A stretch of DNA of 64,000 nt from Gracilaria gracilis. Its lineage: Eukaryota > Rhodophyta > Florideophyceae > Gracilariales > Gracilariaceae. Both the position numbers and the translations under genes were made by a program. The notes beneath the pieces are model-generated. The model saw only the letters and a list, made by a program, of their open reading frames with translations. It was not told where the DNA came from and made no database searches. The DNA is taken from assembly GCA_030374805.1 (NCBI GenBank), contig JARGSG010000191.1, positions 124,001 through 188,000 of the forward strand. The letters are read 5' to 3'. Positions 32,162-43,618 of the stretch are shown in pieces; the stretch's first letter is position 1, and each line of letters begins with the position of its first letter.

Positions 32162-32482
32162 CTAATCGAACAGATCGAAGTCCATTTCCTCCTCTTCTTC
32201 CTCTTCTGATTCTTCCTTTTGTTCCTCCTCTTGCGGTGCTTCTTCCGCCGCAGCGCCACCACCTCCTGAGGCAGCTCCCCCGGAAGGCACTGATGCAAGC
32301 TTTGATTTACCTTCTTCCATGCAATCCATAATGCTCTTCTCTTGGAACTGCGTCATCACTTTGCTAAGCACATCTTCATCAATGTCGACACCGGCGGATT
32401 CAAGAATCTTCTTAATGTCGTCGCTAGACGGGGATGTGTTACCGCCCAAATAGGCAAGCATGTAAGCACCGAGATACTTCAT
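32162..32482 (-). CDS. RPLP2: 60S acidic ribosomal protein P2 (stalk)
   Basis: 106 residues. P2 dimers with P1 form the flexible lateral stalk of the large ribosomal subunit that recruits GTPase factors. The N-terminal dimerisation helices (MKYLGAYMLAYLGGN, DDIKKILESAGVDID) are followed by a Gly/Ala hinge, an acidic run and the near-invariant C-terminal tail EEEMDFDLFD (usual form DMGFGLFD), in which FDLFD keeps the Phe-Leu-Phe core. Single exon. Head-to-head with RPL12, 417 bp apart, so the two share a promoter region. Confidence 0.95.
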   Translation of the reverse strand: MKYLGAYMLAYLGGNTSPSSDDIKKILESAGVDIDEDVLSKVMTQFQEKSIMDCMEEGKSKLASVPSGGAASGGGGAAAEEAPQEEEQKEESEEEEEEEMDFDLFD

Positions 32483-32899
32483 CGTAATGCAGATGAGAGG
32501 TCGATCGGATTAGACGAGTCAAGTCACAATGGGAAATGGGAGTTAGCTTGGGTTGAGAGCAGAGGGGAATTAACATATCAAGGGAGGCAAGACGAATGGC
32601 ATGAACTGGTGTCACCGTCGACGACGGCACAAGTCAACAAACCCTAAACCAAAAATATTTGGAAAACAATATTTGATACACGTGTGTTCGTGGCTTTCGA
32701 GCAGACCGCGGTCGCCGTCGGCACATCGTGCATTCTCCATCGACGTAGTATACAACCATCAACGAGTATCAGAAGTGCCTTCCCCTTCTTATCAGCGTTT
32801 GCAGGTCAAGGTTCACTTGAGATCGTTCTTGTTAGAGAAGAAACGTGTGCTTCTCTGAGTGAGGAAGGTTAAGCTTTTGTCACAGAAAGATCAACCAAA
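32483..32899. promoter_or_regulatory. shared divergent promoter of RPLP2 and RPL12
   Basis: The only space between the two divergent start codons is 417 bp. It contains AAACCCTAAACC near 32640, an element of the AAACCCTA (telo-box) type that in plants is known in promoters of ribosomal-protein genes. No other gene fits here. A shared regulatory function is inferred from position. Confidence 0.5.
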
Positions 32900-33612
32900 A
32901 TGCCGCCGAAGTTTGATCCTAACTCAGTCACCGTCATTTATGTGCGAACAACCGGTGGTGAAGTTGGTGCTGTTGCATCTCTTGCCCCCAAGATTGGTCC
33001 GCTCGGTCTGGTAAGTTTTCTTCGCGCTCAGCGGACGTTTGTGGGACATCGCAAGCTTCATGTCGAGCAAAAGTGGTGAGAGGATGAATACCCTTCTTCA
33101 CTTGTCTATCGGGATGGCATGGTTTCTAACATTAGGGTCGTATTTCTATCTTAACTTAATCGTTTTAATCTCTAATTGCGGCTGCGTGGAATCAGAGTCC
33201 TAAGAAGATCGGTGATCAACTAGCGAAAGCAACGAAAGACTGGAAGGGTCTTCGCGTAATGTGCAAGCTGGCCGTACAGAACAGACAAGCAACCGTAACC
33301 GTAACCCCTTCTGCTGCATCTATGATCATTAAAGCTTTGAAGGAGCCCCCACGCGATCGGAAAAAGGTTAAGGACGTTCCTCATGACGGAAATCTCACTC
33401 TGGATGCCGTCATTGAGATTGCGAAGCAATGTCGTGGACGCTCTCTCGCTAAGCACATGAAGGGTACAGTCAAGGAAGTCTTGGGCACAGCCCAAAGTGT
33501 TGGGTGCACGGTTGACGGCCAGCCACCACACGACATCATCGATCAGATCAATGATGGTTCAATGGAAATCGATGACTATGAGGCACCCAAACAAGAAGAA
33601 GAAGAGTCTTGA
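32900..33612 (+). CDS. RPL12: 60S ribosomal protein L12 (uL11), two exons
   Basis: uL11 forms the base of the stalk and binds the GTPase-centre rRNA. Exon 1 is 32900-33010 (37 codons, ending KIGPLGL), then a GTAAGT donor and a 185-bp intron (33011-33195) with a GAATCAG acceptor. Exon 2 (33196-33612) begins [11 protein letters not shown] in phase 0. The spliced protein is 175 residues with the characteristic [23 protein letters not shown] and PHDIIDQIN blocks; an acidic tail ([10 protein letters not shown]) replaces the short end of animal L12. It shares a divergent promoter with RPLP2. Confidence 0.96.
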
Positions 33613-33891
33613 GCGTTTGAAGTAAATTTAAGCTCGAAGAGTAAAGCTGTACACAAAGCTGAAAACTGACTAGAGTGCCCAAGTCTAGATCGCTCTGTAT
33701 GAGTCTCTCATTCTGCAACATTGGTTTAGTTTACTACAATCTTGTGCTCAATGAAAATGTCAAGTGCAATCGTGCGCCTTCGAGACCCTTACGCCGACCC
33801 GCTATTCTACCCCAAGATATCTTCCTCAGCAATAGACCAACTTTATAACACGATGGAGAAGTCCATCGATACAAGGACTGGAGACAGAATA

Positions 33892-34773
33892 TTACGAAGG
33901 AGGCTTATATTCTCCATTCCCAATCTTTCGTTCCAGATCGAACAAGAAGCCGTGTATATATTCCTCTGTCCATTCTTCTCCGTAGAAACGTAGAAACATT
34001 CCTCGCGCAGGATCCTTTTCTGCCCGATAATTAAGATACGCGATCTGACTTTCCTTTATCTTCACCAATCTGTCTGGGTCAGAAACTGGTTTCGCATCTT
34101 CAACAAAATCCAAGTACTTGTTCAGGTAATCTTTGAAAGCTTCAAACACATGTGTCTCGACAACGTCGTCCTCAGAAGGTCGACTCCATAAGAAATTAGG
34201 GGAAAAGAAACGAGCTGCCTCTTCAGGAAAGTCTCCACCCCATGGTAGGTTTTCCTGATGTTTCTGAAAGGTGGTTTCTAGGGGTTTGGAATATTTGGCA
34301 CGATAATCGTCATTATGGAACAAAGGTTGCATATCAAGAGCAATTAAATGACCTCCCGGCAGTGTAACAAGATCAGCCCCAAAAAATGGAAGGTCGTACT
34401 CCATACCGGGAAACATGACGAAGTTCAAAACCTGCAACGCTTTTCCCCCTTGCACGTGAGCTGTGCGAATTTGTCTTAACTTTGGGGTGCAATATGCATA
34501 AGAATCTGTCGTGACTAGGTTTTCCCGTTTCCCCTTCCCCACCATAGCTTCTTTATGTTCGAAACCTTCCGGGATGGGATATGGTGCCAAATCTGGGAGC
34601 CTAGCCTTTAAGACCGACGTTGCATGATTCCAAAACGGTGTGTAGATATCTTTTACAGGTTTTGGTGCTTGCGGAGTCGATGTCTCGACCGCAGACATAC
34701 GGGGCGCGTGGGAACTGGATGATTTGTGAAAACATCTTAGAGGAAGAGAACTGACAAACGTCAAAGACTCCAT
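33892..34773 (-). CDS. pebB: phycoerythrobilin:ferredoxin oxidoreductase (ferredoxin-dependent bilin reductase)
   Basis: PebB reduces 15,16-dihydrobiliverdin to phycoerythrobilin, the chromophore of phycoerythrin. The 293-residue protein from ATG 34773 has an about 45-residue Ser/Arg-rich transit peptide, then the FDBR fold: [59 protein letters not shown], and the C-terminal [15 protein letters not shown] and [14 protein letters not shown]. The conserved Asp lies in the [10 protein letters not shown] block. The block [18 protein letters not shown] is the PebB pattern rather than the PebA one (which has YDHPLMGVDLL). Plastid location follows from the leader and from the need for ferredoxin. 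It implies a phycoerythrin-containing red alga. Confidence 0.9.
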   Translation of the reverse strand: MESLTFVSSLPLRCFHKSSSSHAPRMSAVETSTPQAPKPVKDIYTPFWNHATSVLKARLPDLAPYPIPEGFEHKEAMVGKGKRENLVTTDSYAYCTPKLRQIRTAHVQGGKALQVLNFVMFPGMEYDLPFFGADLVTLPGGHLIALDMQPLFHNDDYRAKYSKPLETTFQKHQENLPWGGDFPEEAARFFSPNFLWSRPSEDDVVETHVFEAFKDYLNKYLDFVEDAKPVSDPDRLVKIKESQIAYLNYRAEKDPARGMFLRFYGEEWTEEYIHGFLFDLERKIGNGEYKPPS

Positions 34774-35319
34774 TTCCCACTTTCTTTCAAGTAGCTCCGC
34801 ACACGAAACGATTGTAGGCTGCAAAGCTCCTGTCTGTGCCGCGGTGTAGAAAGAATCCTTAGCGAACCTGAAAAGGTATAAGGGACGTAGATTACAATCG
34901 TTCTCTCTGCTGTGGCGAAGTTCGCCACCGTGCCTGTGGTCTGGCCTTTGTTTGCGGTTTCGTTCGTGCGTTGTATTGATGACTCCTCTCACAAAAGGGG
35001 CAGATCTTGTCAGATGAGATTTTATTGAGCTCTTGCAGCAGCTGCAGCGGAGTGGCACCCGTGCAATAACGGCAAGAGAGTACAAGTGTACCCTTCATAC
35101 ATGAAGAACGTCTGTAAAACCAGTCACCCACAATTCTGTCACGTAGGCCTTTGTCGGCGACGGTGGCAAAGCTGGATTGCCTTCGTATACATCAAAGACC
35201 CATAGGTATTATATACATAACGTCTTGAAGCATCGAAGTCGTTCCTTTTCATATAACATTTTTCTTTCTGACCACAAAAACGCTAGGCGGCGCGGTGTTT
35301 TTTCTGTCAAGCTGAAATA
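34774..35319. other. divergent intergenic region between pebB and the RRP3-type helicase
   Basis: The pebB frame stays open upstream to 35085, but that segment has no leader-like or domain features. It more likely includes the 5' region and promoter. No additional gene. Confidence 0.45.
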
Positions 35320-36732
35320 ATGAGCCCAAGTCCTACAGAAACCAAAACGGCACCAGGCGACGAGGATGAAGTGCAAAAGAGTTTTGGGGACTTAGGAGTT
35401 TGCCCAGAGCTCGTCGAAGCATGCGAGAAACTTGGATACGTGCGGCCAACACCTGTTCAGGCAGAATCCATTCCCCATGCGTTGGAGGGTAAAGACATAA
35501 TTGGTCTCGCACAAACCGGCTCGGGCAAAACGGCGGCATTTGCAATTCCAATTCTCCAAGCACTCTTGGGGGAAAAAGGAAAGCCCCCGTCCCCGTATGC
35601 TCTGGTTTTATCCCCAACAAGAGAACTTGCGTTTCAGATTCATGAGCAGTTTGAGGCTTTAGGGTCTGGAATTGGTGCAAGATGTATAACAATATGTGGT
35701 GGTGTGGATCAAATGGCCCAGGCAGTGGCTCTTGCGAAGCGTCCACATATTATTGTTGCAACACCCGGTCGATTGGTGGATCACCTCGAAAACACAAAAG
35801 GCTTTTCCCTTCGTGCTGCCAAGTTCTTAGTGTTGGATGAAGCAGACCGAATTCTTACAATGGACTTTGAGAAGGAACTTGAGAAGGTTGTAAGTTGCAT
35901 GCCTCGAGAACGACGCACGTATCTTTTCTCCGCGACTATGACTTCCAAGGTGAAAAAACTTCAACGTGCTTCGCTTTCTAATCCTGTACGAATAGAAGTG
36001 TCGAGCAAGTACAAAACAGTAGATACATTGGTGCAAAACTATCTCTTTATTCCTGAGAAGTTCAAGGATTGCTATCTGGTTTTCCTCTTAACCGAGTTTG
36101 CGGGAAATTCGGCTATTGTATTTGTTGATACGCAACGCCATGCGCAGAGAATAACAATTATGCTCAGGGCCTTGGGCATAGGAGCCGTGTGCATTCACGG
36201 CGGAATGGCACAGCCGAAGCGATTGGCTGCTCTGACAAAGTTTAAGGCTGGTGACCGTAGCATCCTGGTAGCAACAGATGTTGCCAGTCGAGGACTTGAT
36301 ATACCGCGTGTTGACATAGTCGTCAACTATGATATTCCAAACAACGGAAAGGACTATGTGCACAGGGTGGGTCGAACTGCTCGAGCAGGCCGGGCCGGTA
36401 GAGCCCTGAACCTTGTATCTCAGTACGATTTGCACAACTATCGTGAGGTAGAAGAACTGATAGGGAAGAAACTCGATGAGTATTGTCTTGAAGAAGCGAC
36501 AGTGTTATTGATGCTTGAACGAGTCGCTGAGGCGCAACGAATAGCTGTGTCTGAGCTTAAGGAACTGAACGAAAAGAAGAGGTGGAGGAAGGGTAAACGA
36601 CGAGAGGCGGCAGATGACGACCAGGTAAAGCTTGCCGAGAATATCGGAGAAGGAGCTGCATCATTGGTAAGTGCAGACACACAAAAACTGAAAGGACCAA
36701 GAGCGCGGAAACGACGCCGAATAACATCATGA
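35320..36732 (+). CDS. DDX47: DEAD-box RNA helicase of the RRP3/DDX47 type
   Basis: RRP3/DDX47 is a nucleolar helicase needed for early pre-rRNA cleavage and 40S maturation. The 470-residue, intronless protein begins with the Q-motif region (FGDLGV...YVRPTPVQ), then Walker A AQTGSGKT (64-71), [29 protein letters not shown] (173-176), SAT (204-206), and the C-terminal lobe ending [13 protein letters not shown] (about 348-360). NTKGF and [15 protein letters not shown] are characteristic of the RRP3/DDX47 branch. The tail is Lys/Arg-rich ([16 protein letters not shown]), fitting nucleolar localisation. Confidence 0.92.
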   Translation: MSPSPTETKTAPGDEDEVQKSFGDLGVCPELVEACEKLGYVRPTPVQAESIPHALEGKDIIGLAQTGSGKTAAFAIPILQALLGEKGKPPSPYALVLSPTRELAFQIHEQFEALGSGIGARCITICGGVDQMAQAVALAKRPHIIVATPGRLVDHLENTKGFSLRAAKFLVLDEADRILTMDFEKELEKVVSCMPRERRTYLFSATMTSKVKKLQRASLSNPVRIEVSSKYKTVDTLVQNYLFIPEKFKDCYLVFLLTEFAGNSAIVFVDTQRHAQRITIMLRALGIGAVCIHGGMAQPKRLAALTKFKAGDRSILVATDVASRGLDIPRVDIVVNYDIPNNGKDYVHRVGRTARAGRAGRALNLVSQYDLHNYREVEELIGKKLDEYCLEEATVLLMLERVAEAQRIAVSELKELNEKKRWRKGKRREAADDDQVKLAENIGEGAASLVSADTQKLKGPRARKRRRITS

Positions 36733-37383
36733 GGTTTCGTCTTCTTCGGTGGGGGGGAGGGGGTCTTCTTCCCATCCCAAAATTGAATAAACCTGTTAAC
36801 TACAGACGGATTTCTCTTCAGAAAGGCCACACCTTTTAGACACTCATGATGAGAAGGTTTGGATGATGATTAAGAGGGCTAGACCTCTAAGCCCCTGCAA
36901 ACCCTGATGCAAGGCAATAATATTGCCAGCATGCAAGGAGTTCCACATACAAATACGTAGGAGCATTTTATTCACACAGTATGTCAGTTCCGTGCTCTCC
37001 ATCACCATATTAGTCATTTGGATTCAATGGAACCCCAAATCCTCTGGCTGCACTGAGAAGTTGCTGCGTTGTACGAAGGTAATACAGAAGGTAAGAGGGT
37101 TTTGCGTGAACCGCAAGGAATCAGGATATGCATCATAGGAACACATGTACGTGTAGATGACAACTACACTATACGCTTCTGCCACAGATTTCGCATGTAA
37201 AAGCTAATGTCTGCTCTTGACTTTACTCTTTCGTAATGGATGTACACAATTGCACTATTTCCGACCAACGCACCTTCGAACTTTACCCAGGTGCGACCTT
37301 CCTTGATCCAACAAAAACAGAGATTTCTGTGAAAAAGTGATCCACACCTATGGACAAAATATTGCTGTAGTGATGCCCATCAC
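36733..37383. other. intergenic, convergent 3' ends, no gene
   Basis: Lies between the helicase (+) and GapA (-) ends. It starts with a G-rich tract (GGTGGGGGGGAGGGGG, about 36750). No open frame with recognisable features. Confidence 0.45.
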
Positions 37384-38775
37384 CTACTTCCACTGGGATG
37401 CCATCACCTCACCAAGATCGACCACACGCTGAGAGTAACCCCATTCGTTGTCGTACCATGCGACAACCTTGAGCATGTCATCGCCCATGACCATGGTAAG
37501 GGAGGAGTCAATGATGGTAGATTCGTCAGTTCCTCTGTAGTCACATGATACAAGAGGCTCATCAGAGTACTTGATGATACCCTTCATGGAGCCATTGGCA
37601 GCCTTGAGGAGAGCTCCATTGACCTCCTCCTTGAACGTCTTCTTGCTCACTTGCATGACAACATCACATACGGAGACGTTCGGGGTGGGGACACGAAGGG
37701 CAATACCGTTAAGCTTTCCAGCCAAAGTAGGGACAACGAGGGCAACAGCCTTGGCGGCGCCGGTGGTGGTGGGAACAATGTTGAGGGCGGCTGAGCGAGC
37801 ACGGCGAAGATCGCGGTGACCGGCATCCAGCAATCTCTGGTCGCCAGTGTAAGAGTGAGTGGTGGTCATCATTCCACGGACGACTCCGAATTCGTCATCG
37901 AGTACCTTCATGAACGGAGCCATGCAGTTAGTGGTGCATGAAGCGTTGGACACAATATCGAACTTATCGTGTGAGTACAAGTGGTCATTGACACCGACAA
38001 CGAAGGTTCCAACACCTTCACCCTTTCCAGGTGCGGTAATGAGAACCTTCTTTGCACCGGCTTGAATGTGCTTGCCAGCTCCAACTGCATCAACAAAGAC
38101 ACCAGTAGCCTCGACAACGATGTCAATTTCCATTTCCTTCCAGGGCAACTCAAGCGGGTTGCGGTTGGAAACAACTTTGATGGTCTTCCCGTCGACAGTG
38201 ATGCTGTCCTCTCCGGCAACGACATCAGAGTCGAATGTACCGAGGATGGAATCGTACTTCAAGAGATGAGAGGCAGTCTTCACACCAGATGTATCGTTAA
38301 TGCAAACGACATCCATGTTGGAGTCGGTACGGCCAGCCCAGCATCGGATAAAGTTACGACCAATACGACCGAAACCGTTAATGGCGACACGCACTTTCAT
38401 GGAGGGGGCATTGGAGGTACGGGCCGGAGCGCCCATTGTGTTGACAGCATTGAAGAACGCATCGTTGGCGTCAGAGACTCCGCCGAAGGCGGAACCCTGC
38501 TCCGCGGTTTGAAGGCGGGCAGTGTTGTTCACCTTCTTCAGTCCGGAGAACTGGGCGAAGCTGGAGCGACCCTGTAGATATAATGCAGGAAGCAAAGAAA
38601 GTCAGTATACTCAATTTGCATTCAGCACAAAGGATCGACGGCTCAAGCTCGCACAGCACCCCTAATCATTGCGGATGCAAGGATTCGTTGAAGATGGTGG
38701 GAAGAAACTTACGCTGCACACGGCGGACTTTGATGAGGTGGAGAACACCGAGGAGACGGGTGCGACGAAGGCCAT
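37384..38775 (-). CDS. gapA: plastid glyceraldehyde-3-phosphate dehydrogenase, GapA type, two exons
   Basis: Reduces 1,3-bisphosphoglycerate with NADPH in the Calvin cycle. Exon 1 (38713-38775) encodes 21 residues ([20 protein letters not shown] plus Ser), then GTAAGT. The intron is 38572-38712, acceptor CTACAG. Exon 2 (37384-38571) continues [10 protein letters not shown] in phase 0. The 416-residue product has a Ser/Ala/Gly-rich transit peptide, then [13 protein letters not shown], the active-site [12 protein letters not shown], and the end [13 protein letters not shown]. It is GapA rather than GapB (no CxxVC-type C-terminal extension) and rather than cytosolic GapC. The intron sits in the transit-peptide region, as I recall for red algal GapA genes; I could not check this here. 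Confidence 0.96.
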
Positions 38776-39952
38776 GACGAAAGAGCAAGCAGGGAAACTC
38801 AAGACAAGAGCAGTGGATGTCAGGGAGAGGGTGTTTGCTAACAGAGGGCTTAGATGATGGACGAATGCGATACACACATTTAAATGGAGAGGAGGCGGGA
38901 TCGGAGCTCAGTTCGATGCGGAAGAGCCGACAGGTTGTGCCTGCGGTGAGCCACGAATTGGATGAACGGCTCTCATGCGCTGGCGCAGCTCGTGCCACCG
39001 AGCGTCGCACAGCAGCGATCTGCATCGACGCTTCCCAGCTGCGGTGCCGCTTTACAGCCCACACTCACATTTGCAGCGCGCACCAATCATTTCCTTCGCC
39101 TCAATGCTCACATGTTCTACGTGTACGGGCCGCACACCAGAAAAACTGTAAGGCACACTGGTGCTCATCAAATCTACAAATCGCCAACGTTCCGTTGATG
39201 AAACGACATTGCGCCCCATTTTTTGCTGCCTGTGGCAGTCGAACGTGCTTCGAATCTAAACCCTTCACAAGACCTTTGCTCGCCTCGTGCTTGGATAACT
39301 CTATTAACGTGCTACTCATCCCACAACTCGCTCCATTCTGAGATAACAATTATGAGCACCGCGAGAAGAGGACTGCAGCGAAGTTGTACAACGGTTAACT
39401 GTTCCCAGAACGCATTGAAAACATGGGAGCAACAAACAAACACTAGCCTTGTAAACCAAGGTTAGCTACCCGGGCAAGCACTTTGGTCACGATTCCCAAG
39501 GGCTTTCCTGCTCTCAGATTCGCAAATCTGCAAAACCCTATTGTCGTGCGTCCCGATTGGTTGCATGCACGAAGCACAGCCGCAGACAAAGCATCACACT
39601 GCCGACTTTGGCTGTGGTAGCCATCGAAGGCTAGTTAACCTTGAACCTTGAATCCTGATTAGCCGAAGCTGACACGTGCAAAACTACCCCAAAACTTTGA
39701 AAGAGTTTGAAATTGTTTTCGAGATTTCGGCCTTTGGCGCCAATTCCTTCTCCGTGAAAGCAAACGTTGTGCATCGTGCGTGCATAGCGGGCCCGCAAAG
39801 ACTTCGACAGGCAACGCTACCTGTACCGTTGGTATACTTCAAAGGCAACACACATCCCTTACAAAGCCGTCTCTCGGAGCGTGTGGTTTGTCGATACCCG
39901 AACCACTCAAACACTCTTGTTCTTTCTCGAACGAACGAACGAACCCAAACCC
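38776..39952. other. divergent intergenic region upstream of gapA and the SIM protein
   Basis: About 1.2 kb without a convincing gene. It includes the gapA promoter and leader. A run CGAACGAACGAAC lies just before the 39953 start. Confidence 0.45.
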
Positions 39953-42334
39953 ATGGGCCAGCGGAGAAAACCACTTTTTCGTCAGACCCAATTGAGCTTC
40001 AAGAAAACTGACCCGAATCAGTCTTCACCGCTTCCCTCCCAAACACCGTTAAAACCTCTTCCGCGACCGACAGCCCCGCTGGTATTCCGGAAATCCACCC
40101 CGAAAAAGAAGCGTCGCATAGACAGTTGTGCATTTGATGACGAATGTTGGGAAATGGGTCAACGTCTAATCGACGGCGAACCTCTAAATCCCAAAGAGAA
40201 AATTGTGGAAGAAGGCGCTTCGGTCGTAAATCTCGATGATTCGAATAGCGATGACGACTTCGAACCTCCAAGTGTGTTTTCGGAGGTGGCGCGCCAGCGA
40301 CCACAATTGCTCACACCCACTCGAATGCGCAATGACCGCTCTTCGATGACTAAGAGTTCGGCAAACAGAGGTAAAAAGACAAAGAAACCGATTCGCTATA
40401 CTACCCCTTCCCAGAAGCGGGATTCGGCTCAAGCAGCAAACGCAAAACAGCGCTCAATACCTGCCCTCGAATCGAGTTCTTCAGAAGACGAGGTCGACCA
40501 TGTCGTGTTTGAAGGTGAAAAAAGTGAACTCTCCGACACTGATGACGATGAACCGGTCCGCGCATCGCTTAGAAAGGGATCAAAACACGGGACGAGTTCA
40601 AGACACTTCTCTCCTGTTGTTCTCCATAGACGTGAGCAGCATGAGGATAGGAGGACTGTACATGAAAGAACGAATGTGTTGAGGGCACCGAAATCGCCAG
40701 CTATCAAGAAAACTGCGACGTCAAATCGAATATCTTCCAATAGTCAACAACGTATCAATAATTTTGGCAAATCCGAAAGAGATGCCCTTCTACAGGTCTC
40801 TGAAAAGTGCTCAGGATCGAAACAGGCTCCTAAACGCGCTTGCGATTTACCTCAGCTTTTCTCTGACGATAGCGATGATTCTATTGATATAAGAATTCGG
40901 AGGAGCTCGCAGCGGAAAAGACCTCGCAGAAAGCGTCGTATCCAAGAATCTTCCGAGGAAGATAGTCAACAAGAGAGCGAACAAGTGGCTGTGAAACAAG
41001 ATACACCTCGTCCAGGAGTAGAAGTGGAGTATAGTAGGAACGTTCCCGAAATAGAAGTACTTCTCGCCAGCGCATCAGAGAACGATAATCGACACCATCA
41101 GGATTATGAATTGCGTATCCTTGACGCTGAAGGAGGAATGGAAAGAAAAGATTCGAAGAGGAACCACTTGGATCGAGATAAATCACTAAAGGGACACACA
41201 AGTGGGCATTTTCCCGAGGAACCGGGTCGTTCGGGCAAGAATTCCGCGAGGAGTCCTCTAAGAAGCCAAACGAGAAGACGATTATCATTTGCAGGTTCAC
41301 AGGATACCGGGATAACTCCCCCTTCAAGTCCTTCACCACCCTCCACTAGGAAGCGTAGACTACGCTCAAAGCTTTTTACCATTCCGAGTGATGAAGAAGA
41401 TGAATCCCAAAGAGGTCCACCCAAGTGTTCGGAAATACCAGACAGGGCGCAGAAGCCTGTCGAGTGTGACAGAATTCCAGACGAAACTGAATGGTATCAC
41501 GAACGCGAAATTGACACCTTCTCAAGCTCTGGGGAAGATAAGAATGAGCCCATACAAAATTCGAGCCCAAGAAAGAACGTTGCTGTTCGTTCAAAGAAGA
41601 GGGTCTCCGCCGCAAAACCAGGTACACAAGCAGACCTTCTAACTAAACTATCTCCGAGTCCAAAAGAACCAGTATTCGATGTATCCCAAGATTTCGTGGA
41701 CGATGTTAACTTTAAAAAGCATGATGTTGATCGAGCGAATGTTCCTCATAGAACGGCCCACGTCCGTCCGCCCAGTAACGAAGTTATTGACTTGGTAGAT
41801 GATGATGACTTTGAGGATATTGCTCGAAGGAGCACACAGAAAGATAATGGTTTGTCATCTATTGAAGATGTGGATGGGAATGATGTAGAGAAACTAAACG
41901 AATTGCCGTCATATGACATAGACGATTCAAAACCGCCGCCCTTCAATCTGTATATTCTTTGCAACGATGGGGAATCCATTGTTGATATGAGAGACAGGCT
42001 CGGAGAGAATGAGTTAATGGACAAAGTCATGCAAGCCCGCAATGCTGGTAGGGAGATCATAGGAGGAGACAAACTTGGTCTAGCGGCGACTTTCAACAAA
42101 GATATTTTCTCTCGGTTTTCGAAAACTGTGGTTGGTGATCAAGTTTCTAGACAAAAGAGAAGCGCTTCTATAACGGAAAAGGCACTTCGAGGCGAATACA
42201 ACTTCAACTACCGCGGGAGAGAGCGTGATCAAATGCGCAGGGGAAATCAGTCTCGAAAAAGAGGGTCAACACGGACTGGAAGAGGCAAGAGCTATAGAAG
42301 CCGATTGTCAAATTTAGGGCATCGTAGACGGTGA
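39953..42334 (+). CDS. large nuclear-type protein with SUMO-interacting motifs, function unknown
   Basis: 793 residues from ATG 39953, in context CCCATGG. Composition is Ser, Lys, Arg, Asp and Glu rich, with many basic clusters (KRPRRKRR) and acidic patches, as in disordered chromatin or repair proteins. SUMO-interacting-motif-like cores: SVVNLDDSNSDDD near the N-terminus and EVIDLVDDDD (about nt 41780-41810). The extreme N-terminus, RQTQLSFKK, resembles a degenerate PCNA-interacting (Q-x-x-L-x-F) box. The C-terminal 100 residues are the most ordered (FNLYILCNDGESIVDMRDRL, KVMQARNAGREIIGGDKLGL) and end RGR/RRG-rich. A SUMO-dependent nuclear role is inference. It could be unrelated to repair. 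Confidence 0.65.
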   Translation: MGQRRKPLFRQTQLSFKKTDPNQSSPLPSQTPLKPLPRPTAPLVFRKSTPKKKRRIDSCAFDDECWEMGQRLIDGEPLNPKEKIVEEGASVVNLDDSNSDDDFEPPSVFSEVARQRPQLLTPTRMRNDRSSMTKSSANRGKKTKKPIRYTTPSQKRDSAQAANAKQRSIPALESSSSEDEVDHVVFEGEKSELSDTDDDEPVRASLRKGSKHGTSSRHFSPVVLHRREQHEDRRTVHERTNVLRAPKSPAIKKTATSNRISSNSQQRINNFGKSERDALLQVSEKCSGSKQAPKRACDLPQLFSDDSDDSIDIRIRRSSQRKRPRRKRRIQESSEEDSQQESEQVAVKQDTPRPGVEVEYSRNVPEIEVLLASASENDNRHHQDYELRILDAEGGMERKDSKRNHLDRDKSLKGHTSGHFPEEPGRSGKNSARSPLRSQTRRRLSFAGSQDTGITPPSSPSPPSTRKRRLRSKLFTIPSDEEDESQRGPPKCSEIPDRAQKPVECDRIPDETEWYHEREIDTFSSSGEDKNEPIQNSSPRKNVAVRSKKRVSAAKPGTQADLLTKLSPSPKEPVFDVSQDFVDDVNFKKHDVDRANVPHRTAHVRPPSNEVIDLVDDDDFEDIARRSTQKDNGLSSIEDVDGNDVEKLNELPSYDIDDSKPPPFNLYILCNDGESIVDMRDRLGENELMDKVMQARNAGREIIGGDKLGLAATFNKDIFSRFSKTVVGDQVSRQKRSASITEKALRGEYNFNYRGRERDQMRRGNQSRKRGSTRTGRGKSYRSRLSNLGHRRR

Positions 42335-43344
42335 AGTAACACTCTAACAGGTCGATCCAACAAATTTTACCCTCTGCTATTCTGAAGTTACCGAGACAAC
42401 CGGAAGATATAAAATGGGACTGTGTGAGAGCCGAAACCGAAGCTTTCATATCTCTCTATACCAGCGACCCAGATACATTCTTCCAAGAAAGAGCAACAGA
42501 GTGCTACACGCGTGTGGCTTAGCGAATTTGCCCCGGAGTAGGTTTTAGAAAGCAGCGGAGCCGCTCTGCTGCTTCGAAACCGCCGGGGTAGGTCACTGCT
42601 GGCTGATAAAGACGCATGTATTTGTACTCTGTATTGCGTGTTTAAACAGCCGATCTTCGGAACTACCGGCTTTCGTCTACAAAACACGGAACATTCTTGT
42701 AAATGTAAATGTATAGTGATGTCCTTCTCTGCAGATCCTTCTTTTTCCAGCACTGAAAGCACCTTGACTCGGTGTGTTTTGATCACAGAAGTCATCTTCA
42801 CTTCGAACAAACCCTTCTAAATTGTGTAGTGGATGAGCCCGCTCTTTCTATCTGACTTCGCCAATGAGTGTTGAACGATGGGAGTGTTGCTATGTTTTTA
42901 TACCGGCACAGCGTGATACGTGCAGAGCCCCTTGCCGTAATATGCTCCTGTGCCGATGAACTCAAGGGGAAGAATGAAGTACATCCTAAGCGGAACAAGA
43001 AATGGAAAGGCGAAGATCACCGGTAGCGGAAAATCTCCGCAAGCCTTAAATACCATGGAGATTTTAAGGAAGCCTAAAACCCCGAGCTATTGTTCTTTGT
43101 TGCCGATTGACTAAAACACCTAGAAGAGAACGGGTCCTAGGCTCCACATGCAACGAGAAAGTGGGTCGAACCACTTTTTCCACATGAACTACAGCCAAGT
43201 TGCCAAGTTGTTGGCCTTCCTGAAGAGAGAAAGCTTCATCTGAAGCTTTATTACAGTAAAGTAATGGAAAACTGTTGTTCACAATTAAGGAGAATCTGGT
43301 TTGTTGAGATCTAGAATACTGAAGATCTTGTGCCATATCGATAC

Positions 43345-43347
<3 letters not shown>

Positions 43348-43382
<35 letters not shown>
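43348..43382. repeat. (CT)n dinucleotide microsatellite
   Basis: About 17 uninterrupted CT units. It creates Arg-Glu repeat frames on the minus strand that should not be read as protein. Confidence 0.95.
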
Positions 43383-43385
<3 letters not shown>

Positions 43386-43587
43386 TTTATAGGCACATCT
43401 AAATTATAATTAAATGTAGTACGTTTCAGGTTAAAGAAACGCTCCCTCACTAAGAAGGCCAGCAATCGATACGCTCTGAAAGAAGGCTGTTTCAATGGTG
43501 TTGGTCTCGACTTAACATTTGAGGAGTGTAGTTGAAAAGGGATCTGGGTTGTACTCTACAACAAAGCAGAATCGAATTCTTCATTTT

Positions 43588-43618
43588 TGCGGACATCTAC
43601 AAGTTGTAGATGTCCGCA
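43588..43618. repeat. perfect 15-bp inverted repeat, one-base spacer
   Basis: TGCGGACATCTACAA, then G, then TTGTAGATGTCCGCA: a perfect hairpin or palindrome of 31 bp in a gene-free stretch. No T-run on either side marks it as a bacterial-type terminator, and no flanking gene uses it. Confidence 0.9.

Noticed and set aside
33892-34773. PebA instead of PebB
   Set aside because: The [18 protein letters not shown] block and the tail fit the PebB branch better; PebA has YDHPLMGVDLL-type text.
43064-43495. Minus-strand ORF with an Arg-Glu repeat
   Set aside because: The repeat is a direct translation of the (CT)n microsatellite; the flanks are not protein-like.
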